This document shows, piece after piece, positions 15,488 through 24,385 of a stretch of 64,000 nt of DNA. Where the stretch lies: positions 186,232 through 250,231 of the forward strand of contig NZ_WVZN01000005.1 of assembly GCF_011772445.1 (NCBI RefSeq), given 5' to 3'. The notes below the pieces were generated by a model, which did no database searches, was not told the origin of the DNA, and worked only from the letters and a program-made list of their open reading frames with translations. Position 1 is the stretch's first letter, and the number at the start of each line of letters is the position of its first letter. Origin of the DNA: Hydrogenophaga sp. GTDB taxonomy: Bacteria; Pseudomonadota; Gammaproteobacteria; Burkholderiales; Burkholderiaceae_C. Position numbers and translations under genes: made by a program.

Positions 15488-16576
15488 ATGTGGCTGCGCA
15501 ACTGCTGGTACGTCATCGCCTGGGACCACGAGATCCCGGCGGCCGATTCGCCGACCCTGTTCACGCGCACCGTGCTCGGCGAGCCGGTGCTGGTCTACCG
15601 CACGCAGATCGGCGAACTGATCGCCCTGGAAGACCGCTGCTGCCACCGGCACGCGCCGCTGTCGGTGGGCCGGCGCGAGGGCGATTGCGTGCGCTGCGGC
15701 TACCACGGCCTGAAGTTCGACCACCGCGGCCAGTGCGTCGAAGCCCCGGGCATCGAGATCATTCCGGCCAAGGCCAAGGTGAAGCGCTACCCGCTGGTGG
15801 AAAGAAACAAGTGGGTCTTCGTGTGGATGGGCGACCCCGCGCTCGCCGACGACGCGCTGCTGCCCGACAACTTCAGCTGCGATTCACCGGACTGGCAGAA
15901 CAAGCCCGGCTACCTGCACTACGACACGCCCTACCTGCTGATCTGTGACAACCTGCTGGACTTCTCGCACCTGAGCTACGTGCACGAGAAGTCGCTCGGC
16001 GGCTCCACGCGCATCGCGCAGGCACGCCCCGCCATCGAGCCCGTGCCCGGCCCTAACGCCGAGTGGCCGCAGATCGGCATCAAGGTCTCGCGCCACGTGA
16101 ACGACGTGCCGCCGCCGCCCTTCTACCAGCGCTTCCGCCGCTTCGACACGAACCTGGACCGCTGGTTCGTCTACGAATTCCTGTTGCCCGGCACGCTGCT
16201 CATGCACTCGGGTGGGCGGCTCACCGGCAGCGCGCCCGACGCGCCCGGCCCGTCGGTGCGCCTGCATTCCTGCCAGACGCTCACGCCCGAGACCGCCACC
16301 ACCACGCATTACTTCTTTCAACAGTCGCACCCCACGGGCGAGGGCGACGAGACGGTGACGCAGAGCATCTACGACAGCCTGATCGGCGCCTTCAACGAAG
16401 ACCGCGACATGATCACCGCGCAGCACCGCAACATTCAGCGCAACCCCACGTTGCCCATGCTGCCGCTGGCCATGGACGCGGCGCTGATCCAGTTCCGCCG
16501 CCTGCTCGAGGCGCGCGTGCGCGCGGAGCAGCAGGCGCAGACCCTTTCCCCCACCCAGCCGGCCACGATGGCCTGA
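15488..16576 (+). CDS. Rieske non-haem iron oxygenase, VanA-like alpha subunit
   Basis: A 362-residue terminal oxygenase of the vanillate O-demethylase/toluenesulfonate-monooxygenase class. The Rieske [2Fe-2S] ligands are C51, H53 and C70, H73 (CxH–x16–CxxH). The mononuclear iron site is in CDNLLDFSHLSYVHEKSLGG, with both histidines and the bridging Asp present. A GAGGAGGAGAC site precedes ATG 15488. No ferredoxin/reductase partner (VanB) is adjacent, so it must borrow one. Placement beside a TRAP receptor and the hpa island suggests aromatic ether or carboxylate degradation; the substrate is not inferable. Confidence 0.9.
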   Translation: MWLRNCWYVIAWDHEIPAADSPTLFTRTVLGEPVLVYRTQIGELIALEDRCCHRHAPLSVGRREGDCVRCGYHGLKFDHRGQCVEAPGIEIIPAKAKVKRYPLVERNKWVFVWMGDPALADDALLPDNFSCDSPDWQNKPGYLHYDTPYLLICDNLLDFSHLSYVHEKSLGGSTRIAQARPAIEPVPGPNAEWPQIGIKVSRHVNDVPPPPFYQRFRRFDTNLDRWFVYEFLLPGTLLMHSGGRLTGSAPDAPGPSVRLHSCQTLTPETATTTHYFFQQSHPTGEGDETVTQSIYDSLIGAFNEDRDMITAQHRNIQRNPTLPMLPLAMDAALIQFRRLLEARVRAEQQAQTLSPTQPATMA

Positions 16577-16598
16577 CAAGCACCACGGAGACAAGTCC

Positions 16599-17612
16599 AT
16601 GACCCGCCACACCCTCAAGCCCATCGCGCTGCTCGCGCTGTTGGCCGCCAGCGGCACCGCCAGTGCCCAGACCGTGCTCAACGTCTCCACCTGGCTGCCG
16701 CCCGCGCACGGCGCCACCATGGCGCAGAACCAGTGGTGTGAAGCGGTAGAGAAAGAAACCAAAGGCAGCGTCAAGTGCAACCTGCTGCCCAAGGCCGTGT
16801 CCGCGCCGCCCGGCACCTTCGACGCCGTGCGCGACGGTCTGGCCGACGTGTCCTACACGGTGGACGGCTACACGCCCGGGCGCTTCATCTTCACGCAGGT
16901 GGCCGAGTTCCCCTTCCTCGGTGACTCCTCCACCGCCACCAGCGTGGCCTACCAGCGCATCTACGACAAGTACTTCGCGCCGCTGGGCGAACACCGCGGC
17001 GTGAAGACGCTGGCCGTGTTCACGCACGGCCCCGGCATCATCTTCACGGTGAAGCAGCCGGTGGCCAGCGCGGCCGACGCGGCCAAGCTCAAGTTCCGCA
17101 TCGGCGGCGGCAACATCAACGAGCTGTCCAAGCTCATGGGCTGGAACACCACCCTCAAGCCCGCCACCGACTCCTTCGAGCTGCTGTCCACCGGCGTGAT
17201 GGACGGCACCTTCTTCCCCGACGAGTCCCTGCAGTCCATGCGCCTGGGCATGGTGAAGTACGCCACCACCTTTCCGGGCGGGCTCTACAACACCAGCTTC
17301 GTCTTCATGATGAACAAGGCCAGGTACGACAGCCTCAAGCCAGAGGAACGCGCGGCCATCGACAAGGTCTCGGGCGAGTACGCCGCGCGCCTGTTCGCCG
17401 CCGGCTGGGACCGCACCGACGCCGCCTCGCGCGACATCCAGAAGACCACTGGCGTGCAGCGACAGATGGCCAACGAGGCCTTCGTGAACGAGGTGAAAGC
17501 CAAGCAGGCGCAGCTGGAGGACAAGTGGGTGGCGGCCGCCGAAGGCCGTGGCCTCAAGAACGCGCGTGCGGTGCTGGCGGAGTTCCGCGCGGAGACGCAG
17601 AAGCTGAAGTGA
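16599..17612 (+). CDS. TRAP-type dicarboxylate/aromatic acid receptor (DctP family)
   Basis: A 337-residue periplasmic solute receptor of TRAP transporters. It has a signal peptide (LLALLAASGTASAQ) and the DctP pattern: LNVSTWLPPAHGATM, the ligand-arginine region KLKFRIGGGNINELSKLMG, and GVMDGTFFPDESLQSMRLG. DctQ and DctM membrane subunits are not in the window, so it is an orphan receptor. It sits 22 bases after the Rieske oxygenase and probably brings in that enzyme's substrate or a related carboxylate. Confidence 0.88.
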   Translation: MTRHTLKPIALLALLAASGTASAQTVLNVSTWLPPAHGATMAQNQWCEAVEKETKGSVKCNLLPKAVSAPPGTFDAVRDGLADVSYTVDGYTPGRFIFTQVAEFPFLGDSSTATSVAYQRIYDKYFAPLGEHRGVKTLAVFTHGPGIIFTVKQPVASAADAAKLKFRIGGGNINELSKLMGWNTTLKPATDSFELLSTGVMDGTFFPDESLQSMRLGMVKYATTFPGGLYNTSFVFMMNKARYDSLKPEERAAIDKVSGEYAARLFAAGWDRTDAASRDIQKTTGVQRQMANEAFVNEVKAKQAQLEDKWVAAAEGRGLKNARAVLAEFRAETQKLK

Positions 17613-17635
17613 GCCCCTGGCGCGCGGGCCGGGGT

Positions 17636-18712
17636 TCAGGCCTCGGCCACGCGCACCACCGTCTTGCCCAGGTGCCGCCCCGCCAGCAGGTCGATCAGCC
17701 CCTGCGGTGCTTGCAGCAGCCCGTCCACCACGTGCTCCTGCGCATGCACCTGACCGTCCTCGATCCAGCGGTGCATGCGCTCGCGAAAGCCCCGCAGGTG
17801 TTCGAGGCGCTCGCCGTAGTGGTCGAGCACGATGAAACCCTGCATGCGAACGCGCTTTTGCAGCACGGTGGCCAGCAGCGCGGGCCGCTGGTCCGGTGAC
17901 GGCGCGTCGCCGGTGGCCCCGTTGTAGTGGGCGATGAAGCCGCACACCGGCACCCGCGCGCCGGGGTTGAGCAGGGGCAGCACGGCGTCGAGCACGGCGC
18001 CGCCCACGTTCTCGAAGTACACGTCGATGCCTTGGGCACAGGCCCGCGCGAGTTGCTGCGCGAAGTCGGCGGCGTGACGGTCGACGCAGGCGTCGAAGCC
18101 CAGGACGTCCACGGCGTGCCGGCATTTGTCGGCACCCCCCGCAATGCCCACGGCGCGCGCGCCGTGCAGGCGCGCCAACTGACCCACCATGGCCCCCACG
18201 GCACCCGTGGCCGCGGCCACCACCACGGTCTCGCCAGGGCGCGGCTGGGCGATGTCGAGCAGGCCCACGTGCGCGGTGAAACCCGGCATGCCCAGCGCGC
18301 CGAGCGAGAGCGAAGGCGCCAGGGGCCGCGCCGCGCTCTCATCGAGCGGCAGCAACTCGCTGCCGTCCGACAGCGCAAAGTCCTGCCAGCCCGCGCGAGC
18401 GAGGACCAGCTCGCCGGTCCGCCACTCAGGGTGGCGCGACGCCACCACGCGGCTGACCGTGCCGCCCACCATGGTCTCGCCCAGGGCCACGGGTGGCGCG
18501 TAACCCGGGCCCACCGGGTCCATCAGGTTGCGCATGTAGGGGTCGAGCGACAGCGCCAGGGTGCGCAGCAGCACCTGGCCCTGCGCGGGCTCGGGCACGG
18601 GCCCGGTCTCGATGCGAAAGTCCGACAGGCGCGGCGCGCCCTCGGGCCGGGCGGCGAGCGCGATGCGTCGGTTCTGTCCGGGGACCTGGACGGGAGAAGG
18701 GCTTGCGTTCAT
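17636..18712 (-). CDS. NADP-dependent oxidoreductase, MDR/CurA (zinc-free) family
   Basis: A 358-residue medium-chain reductase of the leukotriene B4 12-hydroxydehydrogenase/CurA group, which reduces alpha,beta-unsaturated ketones with NADPH. Seen: SLDPYMRNLMDP near the N-terminus, VVVAAATGAVGAMVGQLARL (nucleotide-binding AATGAVG), DVYFENVGG and CGFIAHYNG. The zinc ligands of classical alcohol dehydrogenases are absent, as expected. The same frame is open far upstream through the MFS gene, but MNASPSPVQVPGQNRRIAL is the family-like start. It is 14 bases downstream of the MFS gene on the same strand. Confidence 0.9.
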   Translation of the reverse strand: MNASPSPVQVPGQNRRIALAARPEGAPRLSDFRIETGPVPEPAQGQVLLRTLALSLDPYMRNLMDPVGPGYAPPVALGETMVGGTVSRVVASRHPEWRTGELVLARAGWQDFALSDGSELLPLDESAARPLAPSLSLGALGMPGFTAHVGLLDIAQPRPGETVVVAAATGAVGAMVGQLARLHGARAVGIAGGADKCRHAVDVLGFDACVDRHAADFAQQLARACAQGIDVYFENVGGAVLDAVLPLLNPGARVPVCGFIAHYNGATGDAPSPDQRPALLATVLQKRVRMQGFIVLDHYGERLEHLRGFRERMHRWIEDGQVHAQEHVVDGLLQAPQGLIDLLAGRHLGKTVVRVAEA

Positions 18713-18726
18713 GGTGTCGTGTTCCG

Positions 18727-19968
18727 TCAGGCGCGCTGGACGCGCGGGCCATGGCGCAGGGTCAACAGCGTGCCCAGGGTGATGGTGGCAATGGCGAACA
18801 GGGGCCCGCCGAGCGCGCCCACGTGATCGACCAGCATGCCGCCGCCGATGGCGCCGCTGGCGATGGCGATCTGGAACGCGGCCACCAGCAGCCCGCCCGC
18901 GGCTTCGGTCTGGTCGGGCGCGGCGCGCACGATCCAGGTCTGGAACCCCACCGGGAAGGCGCCGAAGGCAAATCCCCAGAGCGTGACGGCGACGGCCGTC
19001 ACCAGCGGCGAGCTGCCCGCCAGCAGCAGGCCCGCGGCCAGCAGCACGATCAGCGTGCCGCCGGCCACGATGGCGCGGCGTTCGCTGCGCTCGGCCAGGT
19101 AGCCGCCCACGAGGTTGCCGAAGAAGCCGCCGATGCCATAGCCCAGCAGCACCAGCGAGATCGCCTGCACCGACAGGTGGGTGACGTTCTCCATGAGCGG
19201 GCGGATGTAGGTGAAGCCGGCGAAGTGGCCCGAGATCACCAGCACCACCGCCAGCAGGGCCACGCGCACGTCGCCGCGGGTCAGCAGGCGGCCCAGCCGG
19301 CGCAGGTCGGCGTGGTCGCGCGGCGGCAGCGCCGGCAGGGTGAGCGCCTGAGCCGCCAGCGTGAGCAGGCTCACCGCGCCCGCCACGACAAAGGCGCTGC
19401 GCCAGCCCCACAGCTCTCCCATCCAGGCGCCGACGGGCGCGGCGCACACGGTGGCCACCGACACGCCGGTGAGGATCAGGGACATCGCCCGCGCGAAACG
19501 CTCGGGCGGCACCAGCCGCAGCGCCAGCGCGCCGGCCAGGGACCAGAAGCCCCCCAGCGCCACGCCCAGCAGCACGCGCGCCAGCAGCAAGGCGGGCAGG
19601 GAACTGGCCAGTGCAGCCATCAGGTTGGAGACCACCAGCAAGGCGCTCAGGGCCAGCATGACCCAGCGGCGGTCGATGCGCCGCGTGAGCACGGGCAGGG
19701 CGGGCGCGGCGATGGCGCCGACCACGGCCGTGGCGGTGACGGTCTGGCCGGCCGCGCCGTTGCTGATGCCCAGGTCCGCGGCCATGGGCGTGAGCAGGCT
19801 CGCGGGCAGGAACTCGGCCGTCACCAGGCCGAAGACGCCCAGCGACAGGGAGCCGATCGCGGCCCAGTGGGCCTTGTCGGTGGTCGGTGCAGGGGCGCCA
19901 GAGGATTCGGGCGTGAGGGGGTGGCCGGCCGGTTCGGCGTCGAGGCAGGCGCTGCAGGAAGAAGTCAT
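18727..19968 (-). CDS. MFS drug/purine-type efflux transporter (DHA1 family)
   Basis: A 413-residue inner-membrane transporter with about 12 hydrophobic segments. MFS signatures include SLGVFGLVTAEFLPASLLTP in helix 1 and RRIDRRWVMLALSALLVVSN at the loop 2–3 region. It resembles the NepI/YdhP/AraJ group of proton-driven exporters. I start at MTSSCSACLDAEP (19968); 20 further upstream codons are open but not family-like. It pairs with the CurA-type reductase downstream and diverges from an AraC regulator, suggesting a small detoxification unit under that regulator. Confidence 0.88.
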   Translation of the reverse strand: MTSSCSACLDAEPAGHPLTPESSGAPAPTTDKAHWAAIGSLSLGVFGLVTAEFLPASLLTPMAADLGISNGAAGQTVTATAVVGAIAAPALPVLTRRIDRRWVMLALSALLVVSNLMAALASSLPALLLARVLLGVALGGFWSLAGALALRLVPPERFARAMSLILTGVSVATVCAAPVGAWMGELWGWRSAFVVAGAVSLLTLAAQALTLPALPPRDHADLRRLGRLLTRGDVRVALLAVVLVISGHFAGFTYIRPLMENVTHLSVQAISLVLLGYGIGGFFGNLVGGYLAERSERRAIVAGGTLIVLLAAGLLLAGSSPLVTAVAVTLWGFAFGAFPVGFQTWIVRAAPDQTEAAGGLLVAAFQIAIASGAIGGGMLVDHVGALGGPLFAIATITLGTLLTLRHGPRVQRA

Positions 19969-20057
19969 GGGTGGGCAAGGGTTGAAAAGGGCGCCGGATG
20001 GGCAAGGTCGACAGCCTAGGGCTAGCATCTCGGCGTTTCAATGTCGAATCGGCCGAA

Positions 20058-21074
20058 ATGCATGACCATTCCTCCGCGCTTGCGCCCCAACTCCGTGAAC
20101 CGGCGCCCAGCAAGCCCTCGGATCTGCTGAGTCAGATCCTGCTCGGGCTGCGGCTCGATGGCGTGGAATACGGCCGCTGCGTGATGCGCCCGCCCTGGGC
20201 CGTGGCCTTTCCCGCGCGGCCCGAGGCGCGCTTTCATTTCGTGGCCCGTGGCACCGCCTGGCTGCGCACGCCGGGCAGCGATTGGCTGGCGCTGCAGGCC
20301 GGTGACGCCGTGCTGCTGCCGCGCGGCGCCTTTCACGTGCTGGCGAGTTCGCCGCAGGTGCCGACGGTGGACATCGATTCGCTGGCGCGCACCCCCGTGG
20401 CCGACAACATTTACCTCGTGGGCGAGGCGCCACCCGCGGGTGGCGAGCCGCTGGGCCCGAGCAGCGACGTGATGTTCTGCGGCGCCATGCGCTTCAACCT
20501 CGACCCGCTGCACCCGCTGCTGGCCATGATGCCGGACGTGATGCGCGCCAACGAGCTGGCGTCGCGCGACCCGTCGGTGCCCGCGCTGCTCGAGGCCATG
20601 GAGCGCGAGGTGGCGCTGGAGCGCATCGGCGCCTGCGGCATGCTCGCGCGCCTGGCCGACGTGCTGGCCGCGAGCATCATCCGCGCCTGGGTGGAGTGCG
20701 CCTGCAATGACGCCAGCGGCTGGATCGCGGCCATGCAATGCCCGCGCATCGGCAAGGTGATCGCGGCCATTCACGCCGCGCCCGAGCGCGACTGGTCGGT
20801 GCCGGCACTGGCGGACCTGATGGGCGCGTCGCGCTCGAGCTTCGCCGAGGCCTTCACCCGCACCGTGGGCGAAAGCCCCGCGAAGTACGTGGCCCGTGTG
20901 CGCATGTTCCAGGCGCGGCGCTGGATCGAGCGCGAGGGCATGCGCGTGGCGGTGGCGGCCACGCGCTTGGGCTACGACTCCGAGGCCTCGTTCAGCCGCG
21001 CCTTCAAGCGCATCGTGGGCCTGCCGCCCGCGGCCCTGCGCCACAAGCGCCTGGCTGCGGCGGCCACGCCCTAG
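20058..21074 (+). CDS. AraC-family regulator with cupin sensor domain
   Basis: About 338 residues. The N-terminal half is a cupin_6-type sensor (RFHFVARGTAWLRT, DAVLLPRGAFHVLASSP), and the C-terminal ~100 residues are the double AraC helix-turn-helix (DLMGASRSSFAEAFTRTVGE and LGYDSEASFSRAFKRIVG). The frame opens at 19998, but MHDHSSALAPQLREPAP at 20058 is a more normal beginning. It is divergent from the MFS/CurA operon, the usual arrangement for a regulator of exporter-plus-reductase pairs. Confidence 0.88.
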   Translation: MHDHSSALAPQLREPAPSKPSDLLSQILLGLRLDGVEYGRCVMRPPWAVAFPARPEARFHFVARGTAWLRTPGSDWLALQAGDAVLLPRGAFHVLASSPQVPTVDIDSLARTPVADNIYLVGEAPPAGGEPLGPSSDVMFCGAMRFNLDPLHPLLAMMPDVMRANELASRDPSVPALLEAMEREVALERIGACGMLARLADVLAASIIRAWVECACNDASGWIAAMQCPRIGKVIAAIHAAPERDWSVPALADLMGASRSSFAEAFTRTVGESPAKYVARVRMFQARRWIEREGMRVAVAATRLGYDSEASFSRAFKRIVGLPPAALRHKRLAAAATP

Positions 21075-21096
21075 CGCGTGCGGGCGATCCCGGCTC

Positions 21097-21717
21097 TCAG
21101 GCCGCCAGTGCGGGAAAGAGCTTCACCAGCCCGCTGGCCATCACCTCCACCGACAGCGCCGCCAGGATCAGCCCCATCAGGCGCGTCATCACGTTGATGC
21201 CGGTCTGCCCCAGGCCACGCGCGATGGGCTCGGCCAGCGCGAAGCACACCGCCGTGGCCAGCGCGATGACCACGCCGTAGCCCACCAGCGCGGCGTGCTG
21301 GAGGAAGGTCTTGGCCTGGTCGGCGTAGATCACCACCGTGGACATGGTGGCCGGACCGGTGAGCAGCGGGATGGTGAGCGGCACCACCGCGATGCTGGTG
21401 CGCGGCGAATCCTCGCTCAAATCCTGGTCGGCCGCTTTGGCCTCGGCCGGGCGCGCGTTCAGCATGGCCAGCGCCGAGGTCAGCAGCAGCATGCCGCCGC
21501 CCACCTGGAAGCTCGCTAGCGAGATCGAGAAGAACTCCAGGATCTGCAGCCCCACCAGCGCGCAGGTGGCGATCACCGCGAAGGCGCTGAAGGCCGAGAT
21601 CATCACCGTGCGCTGGCGCTGTTTGCGGCTGAAGCCCTGCGTGTAGTGGATGAAGAAGGGGACGATGGCCAGCGGGTTGACGATGGCCAGCAGGGTGATG
21701 AGGGGTTTGAAGTCCAT
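21097..21717 (-). CDS. MarC family integral membrane protein
   Basis: A 206-residue membrane protein with about six hydrophobic helices. The opening MDFKPLITLLAIVNPLAIVP and the central VVPLTIPLLTGPATMSTVVI are the two repeated MarC signatures (NP and GP in matching positions). The family was once linked to multiple antibiotic resistance, but its function is not established. It is convergent with the AraC gene and stands alone on its strand, with 36 bases between it and the MaoC gene. Confidence 0.9.
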   Translation of the reverse strand: MDFKPLITLLAIVNPLAIVPFFIHYTQGFSRKQRQRTVMISAFSAFAVIATCALVGLQILEFFSISLASFQVGGGMLLLTSALAMLNARPAEAKAADQDLSEDSPRTSIAVVPLTIPLLTGPATMSTVVIYADQAKTFLQHAALVGYGVVIALATAVCFALAEPIARGLGQTGINVMTRLMGLILAALSVEVMASGLVKLFPALAA

Positions 21718-21753
21718 GGTGGCGGCGGGTGGCGCGCCGCATTGTGGCTGGCT

Positions 21754-22233
21754 TCAGGGCGTTTGGGCAGGGTTCCTCAAGCGGAACATGCCGTAGCCCT
21801 CCATGCGCAACACCGGGTCCCCATGCTGGTTCACCATCTCCCAGATGGTGCGCACCAGGCCGACGTCGGGGCGTTTGCCCATCACGCGCTTCTCGGTGAT
21901 GGTGTGCCTGAGCGTGAGCGTGTCGCCGGGGAACACGGGCTTGAGCCACTTCAGGCTCTCCAGCCCCGGTGAGCCGAGGCTGGAGGTCTCGTGCAGGAAG
22001 TTGGTGACCATGAGCCGCATGGCCATGGCGCAGGTGTGCCAGCCGCTGGCGCACAGGGCGCCGAAGACCGAGTCCTTCGCGGCCTCGGGGTCGAGGTGGA
22101 AGGGCTGCGGGTCCCACTGGCTGGCGAAGGCGACGATCTCCTCGGCGGTGGGCGAGAGGCTGCCGAGGTCGCGCGTCTCGCCGACCGACAGGTCTTCCCA
22201 GTACAGGCGGGGTTCCTTTTTCGGCACGGACAT
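21754..22233 (-). CDS. MaoC-like dehydratase / hotdog-fold protein
   Basis: A 159-residue single hotdog domain of the MaoC (R-specific enoyl-CoA hydratase) family. The segment ASQWDPQPFHLDPEAAKDSV carries the Asp/His dyad of the hydratase motif, with FGALCASGWHTCAMAMRL following. It overlaps the upstream SDR gene by one base (TGATG), so the two are co-translated and probably act on the same acyl-CoA or keto intermediate. Confidence 0.9.
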   Translation of the reverse strand: MSVPKKEPRLYWEDLSVGETRDLGSLSPTAEEIVAFASQWDPQPFHLDPEAAKDSVFGALCASGWHTCAMAMRLMVTNFLHETSSLGSPGLESLKWLKPVFPGDTLTLRHTITEKRVMGKRPDVGLVRTIWEMVNQHGDPVLRMEGYGMFRLRNPAQTP

Positions 22234-22982
22234 CAGCGCGCTCCCGAAACGTCGATCAGGCTCATGGTGGTGTAGCTCGCGGCGTCGGACAACAGCCAGA
22301 CGATCAGGCCCGCCACCTCGTCGGCCTGTCCGCCGCGTTGCATGGGGACCTGCGGCGCGAGCTCGCGCAGCCGATCAGGCCGCCCGCCGCTGGCGTGGAT
22401 GTCGGTGTCGATCAGGCCCGGCCGAACGGCGTTGACGCGGATGTTCTCCGCCGCGAGTTCCTTGGCCAGGCCCACGGTGAAGCTGTCGATGGCGCCCTTG
22501 GCGGCCGCGTAGTCCACGTACTCGGCGGGCGAGCCCAGGCGCGCCGCCGCGCTGGAGAGGTTGACGATGGCGCCCCCCGAGCCGCCGTGTCGGGGGCTCA
22601 TGCGGCGCACGGCCTCGCGCGCGCACAGCAGGCTGCCGATCACGTTGATGTCGAACATGCGCCGCCAGCGCGCCATGTCCATCTCGTCGAGGCGCGCCCG
22701 GCGGTCCACCACGCCGGCGTTGTTCACCAGGCCCGTGAGGCGGCCCAGCTTGGCGTCGATCTGCTCGAACATGCGCAGCACCTGCGCCTCGTCCTCCACT
22801 TGCGCCTGCACCGCCATGGCGCGCCCGCCGTCGGCGCGGATGGCGCGCACCACCTCGTCGGCCGCCAGCGAGTTCGCGGCGTAGTTCACCGCCACCGCCC
22901 AGCCCGCCTTCGCGGCCAGGCGGCAGGTGGCCGCGCCGATGCCGCGCGAGCCGCCCGTGACCAGCAAAACCTTGTCGCTCAT
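22233..22982 (-). CDS. Short-chain dehydrogenase/reductase
   Basis: A 249-residue classical SDR with the cofactor motif TGGSRGIG near residue 9, NNAG at the VNNAGVVDRRA position, the catalytic Ser in VNLSSAAARLG, and YxxxK in YVDYAAAKGAIDS. The sequence resembles glucose-1-dehydrogenase/FabG-like enzymes. It is the first gene of a two-gene unit with the MaoC protein. The divergent gene at 23073 encodes a glutathione-linked isomerase. Substrate unknown. Confidence 0.9.
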   Translation of the reverse strand: MSDKVLLVTGGSRGIGAATCRLAAKAGWAVAVNYAANSLAADEVVRAIRADGGRAMAVQAQVEDEAQVLRMFEQIDAKLGRLTGLVNNAGVVDRRARLDEMDMARWRRMFDINVIGSLLCAREAVRRMSPRHGGSGGAIVNLSSAAARLGSPAEYVDYAAAKGAIDSFTVGLAKELAAENIRVNAVRPGLIDTDIHASGGRPDRLRELAPQVPMQRGGQADEVAGLIVWLLSDAASYTTMSLIDVSGAR

Positions 22983-23072
22983 TCCCTACCTCCTGCAACA
23001 GTCATCCGCATGGCGTACAAGAGCGCCTGCGCCTTTGAACGGCGCCCATTACAACAGCCAAACGGAGACTCC

Positions 23073-23672
23073 ATGCGTCGCACGGTCGACTACTTCTTCG
23101 CCACGATGAGCCCCTGGGCCTACCTCGGTCACGAGCGCTTCGTGCGCATCGCCCACGCCGTCCACGCCGAGGTGCGCGTTCGCCCCATGGACCTGGGCAA
23201 GATTTTTCCCCTTTCGGGCGGTTTGCCGCTCGGCAAGCGCGCGCCCCAGCGCCAGGCTTACCGCCTGGTGGAACTGCGCCGCTGGAGCGAGTGGCTGGGC
23301 CTGCCGCTGAACCTGCACCCGAAGCACTTTCCCGTGGCGGGCGACCCCTCGGCGCGGCTCATCAGCGTGGTGGCCGAGCGCGACGGCACCGAGGCCGCGT
23401 TGCGCCTGACGGGCGCGGTGCTTTCGGCCGTCTGGGCGCGCGAGCTCGACATCGCCGACGCCGACACCCTGGCCGTGCTGCTGAAGGAGGGTGGCCTCGA
23501 CGCCGCGCGGCTCGCACAATCGCAAGCCGACGAGGCCCAGGCGCTGGCCGACGCCCACACCCAGGCCGCGATCGACGCGGGCGTGTTCGGCGCGCCGGCC
23601 TACGTCATCGACGGCGAACTCTTCTGGGGCCAGGACCGGCTCGACTTCGTCGAGCGCCGGCTGCAGGCCTGA
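23073..23672 (+). CDS. 2-hydroxychromene-2-carboxylate isomerase (DsbA-like, GST kappa fold)
   Basis: A 199-residue protein of the HCCA isomerase family, a thioredoxin-like glutathione-dependent enzyme known from naphthalene degradation. Seen: VDYFFATMSPWAYLGHERF with the catalytic Ser replacing the DsbA cysteine, PMDLGKIFPLSGGLPLGKR, and the cis-Pro region GVFGAPAYVIDGELFWGQDRL. The frame is open upstream, but ATG 23073 follows an AACGGAGAC site. It is followed 24 bases later by a dienelactone hydrolase. Its presence does not prove naphthalene catabolism, since homologues are widespread. Confidence 0.9.
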   Translation: MRRTVDYFFATMSPWAYLGHERFVRIAHAVHAEVRVRPMDLGKIFPLSGGLPLGKRAPQRQAYRLVELRRWSEWLGLPLNLHPKHFPVAGDPSARLISVVAERDGTEAALRLTGAVLSAVWARELDIADADTLAVLLKEGGLDAARLAQSQADEAQALADAHTQAAIDAGVFGAPAYVIDGELFWGQDRLDFVERRLQA

Positions 23673-23696
23673 CACCACCCACCAAGGAGAACACGC

Positions 23697-24383
23697 ATGA
23701 GCGACACCATCACCCTCAAGGCCGCCGACGGCCACAGCTTCCCCGCCTACGTGGCGCAACCCGCCGGCAAGCCCAAGGGCGGCATCGTCGTCCTGCAGGA
23801 AATCTTCGGCGTCAACTCGCACATCCGGTCGGTGGCCGACGGCTACGCGGCGGCGGGCTACCTCGCCGTGGCGCCCAGCACCTTCTCGCGCATCGGCAAG
23901 GGCGGGCTGGAGATCGGCTACACCGAGGCCGACATGAAGGAGGGCATGGGCCTGAAGTCCGCCGTGGAAGCCTTGCCTGCACCCGGCGTGATGCCCGACA
24001 TCCAGGCCGCCATCGAGCACGCCGCACAGGCGGGCAAGGTGGGCATCGTGGGCTTTTGCTGGGGTGGCCTGCTCACCTGGCGCGCGGCCTGCACGCTCAA
24101 GGGCCTGAGCGCGGCGGTGCCGTATTACGGCGGTGGCATGACCACGCCCGAGGAAGCGGCGCGCCAGCCCCGGGTACCCGTGATGGCGCACTTCGGCGAC
24201 CAGGACCACTGGATCCCGCTGGACACGGTGGAAGCCTTCAAGAAGGCCCAGCCCGGCGTGACCGTGCACGTCTACAACGCCAACCACGGTTTCAACTGCG
24301 ACCAGCGCGGCTCGTACAACGAAGCGGCCGCCAAGTTGGCGCGTGAGCGCACGCTCGCATTCTTCGCCCAGCACATAGGCTGA
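23697..24383 (+). CDS. Dienelactone hydrolase family protein
   Basis: A 228-residue alpha/beta hydrolase of the dienelactone (carboxymethylenebutenolidase) family. The full active site is present: E35 in QEIFGVN, nucleophile C121 in GFCWGG, D170 in GDQDHWIP and H197 in NANHGFNCD. An AAGGAGA site precedes the start. It lies in a run of plus-strand genes with the HCCA isomerase and the amidohydrolase. A broad carboxylesterase or lactonase role is inferred; no chlorocatechol genes are nearby. Confidence 0.93.
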   Translation: MSDTITLKAADGHSFPAYVAQPAGKPKGGIVVLQEIFGVNSHIRSVADGYAAAGYLAVAPSTFSRIGKGGLEIGYTEADMKEGMGLKSAVEALPAPGVMPDIQAAIEHAAQAGKVGIVGFCWGGLLTWRAACTLKGLSAAVPYYGGGMTTPEEAARQPRVPVMAHFGDQDHWIPLDTVEAFKKAQPGVTVHVYNANHGFNCDQRGSYNEAAAKLARERTLAFFAQHIG

Positions 24384-24385
24384 AC

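Noticed and set aside
17606-17640. Terminator between the TRAP receptor and the CurA-type gene
   Set aside because: The GC-rich stretch gives only short, interrupted pairing and no T-run; not convincing enough to list.
17636-20113. An 825-codon continuous minus-strand frame joining the CurA-type reductase and the region of the MFS gene
   Set aside because: Only its last 358 residues are protein-like; the first part is an out-of-frame reading of the MFS gene, so this is not a fusion protein.
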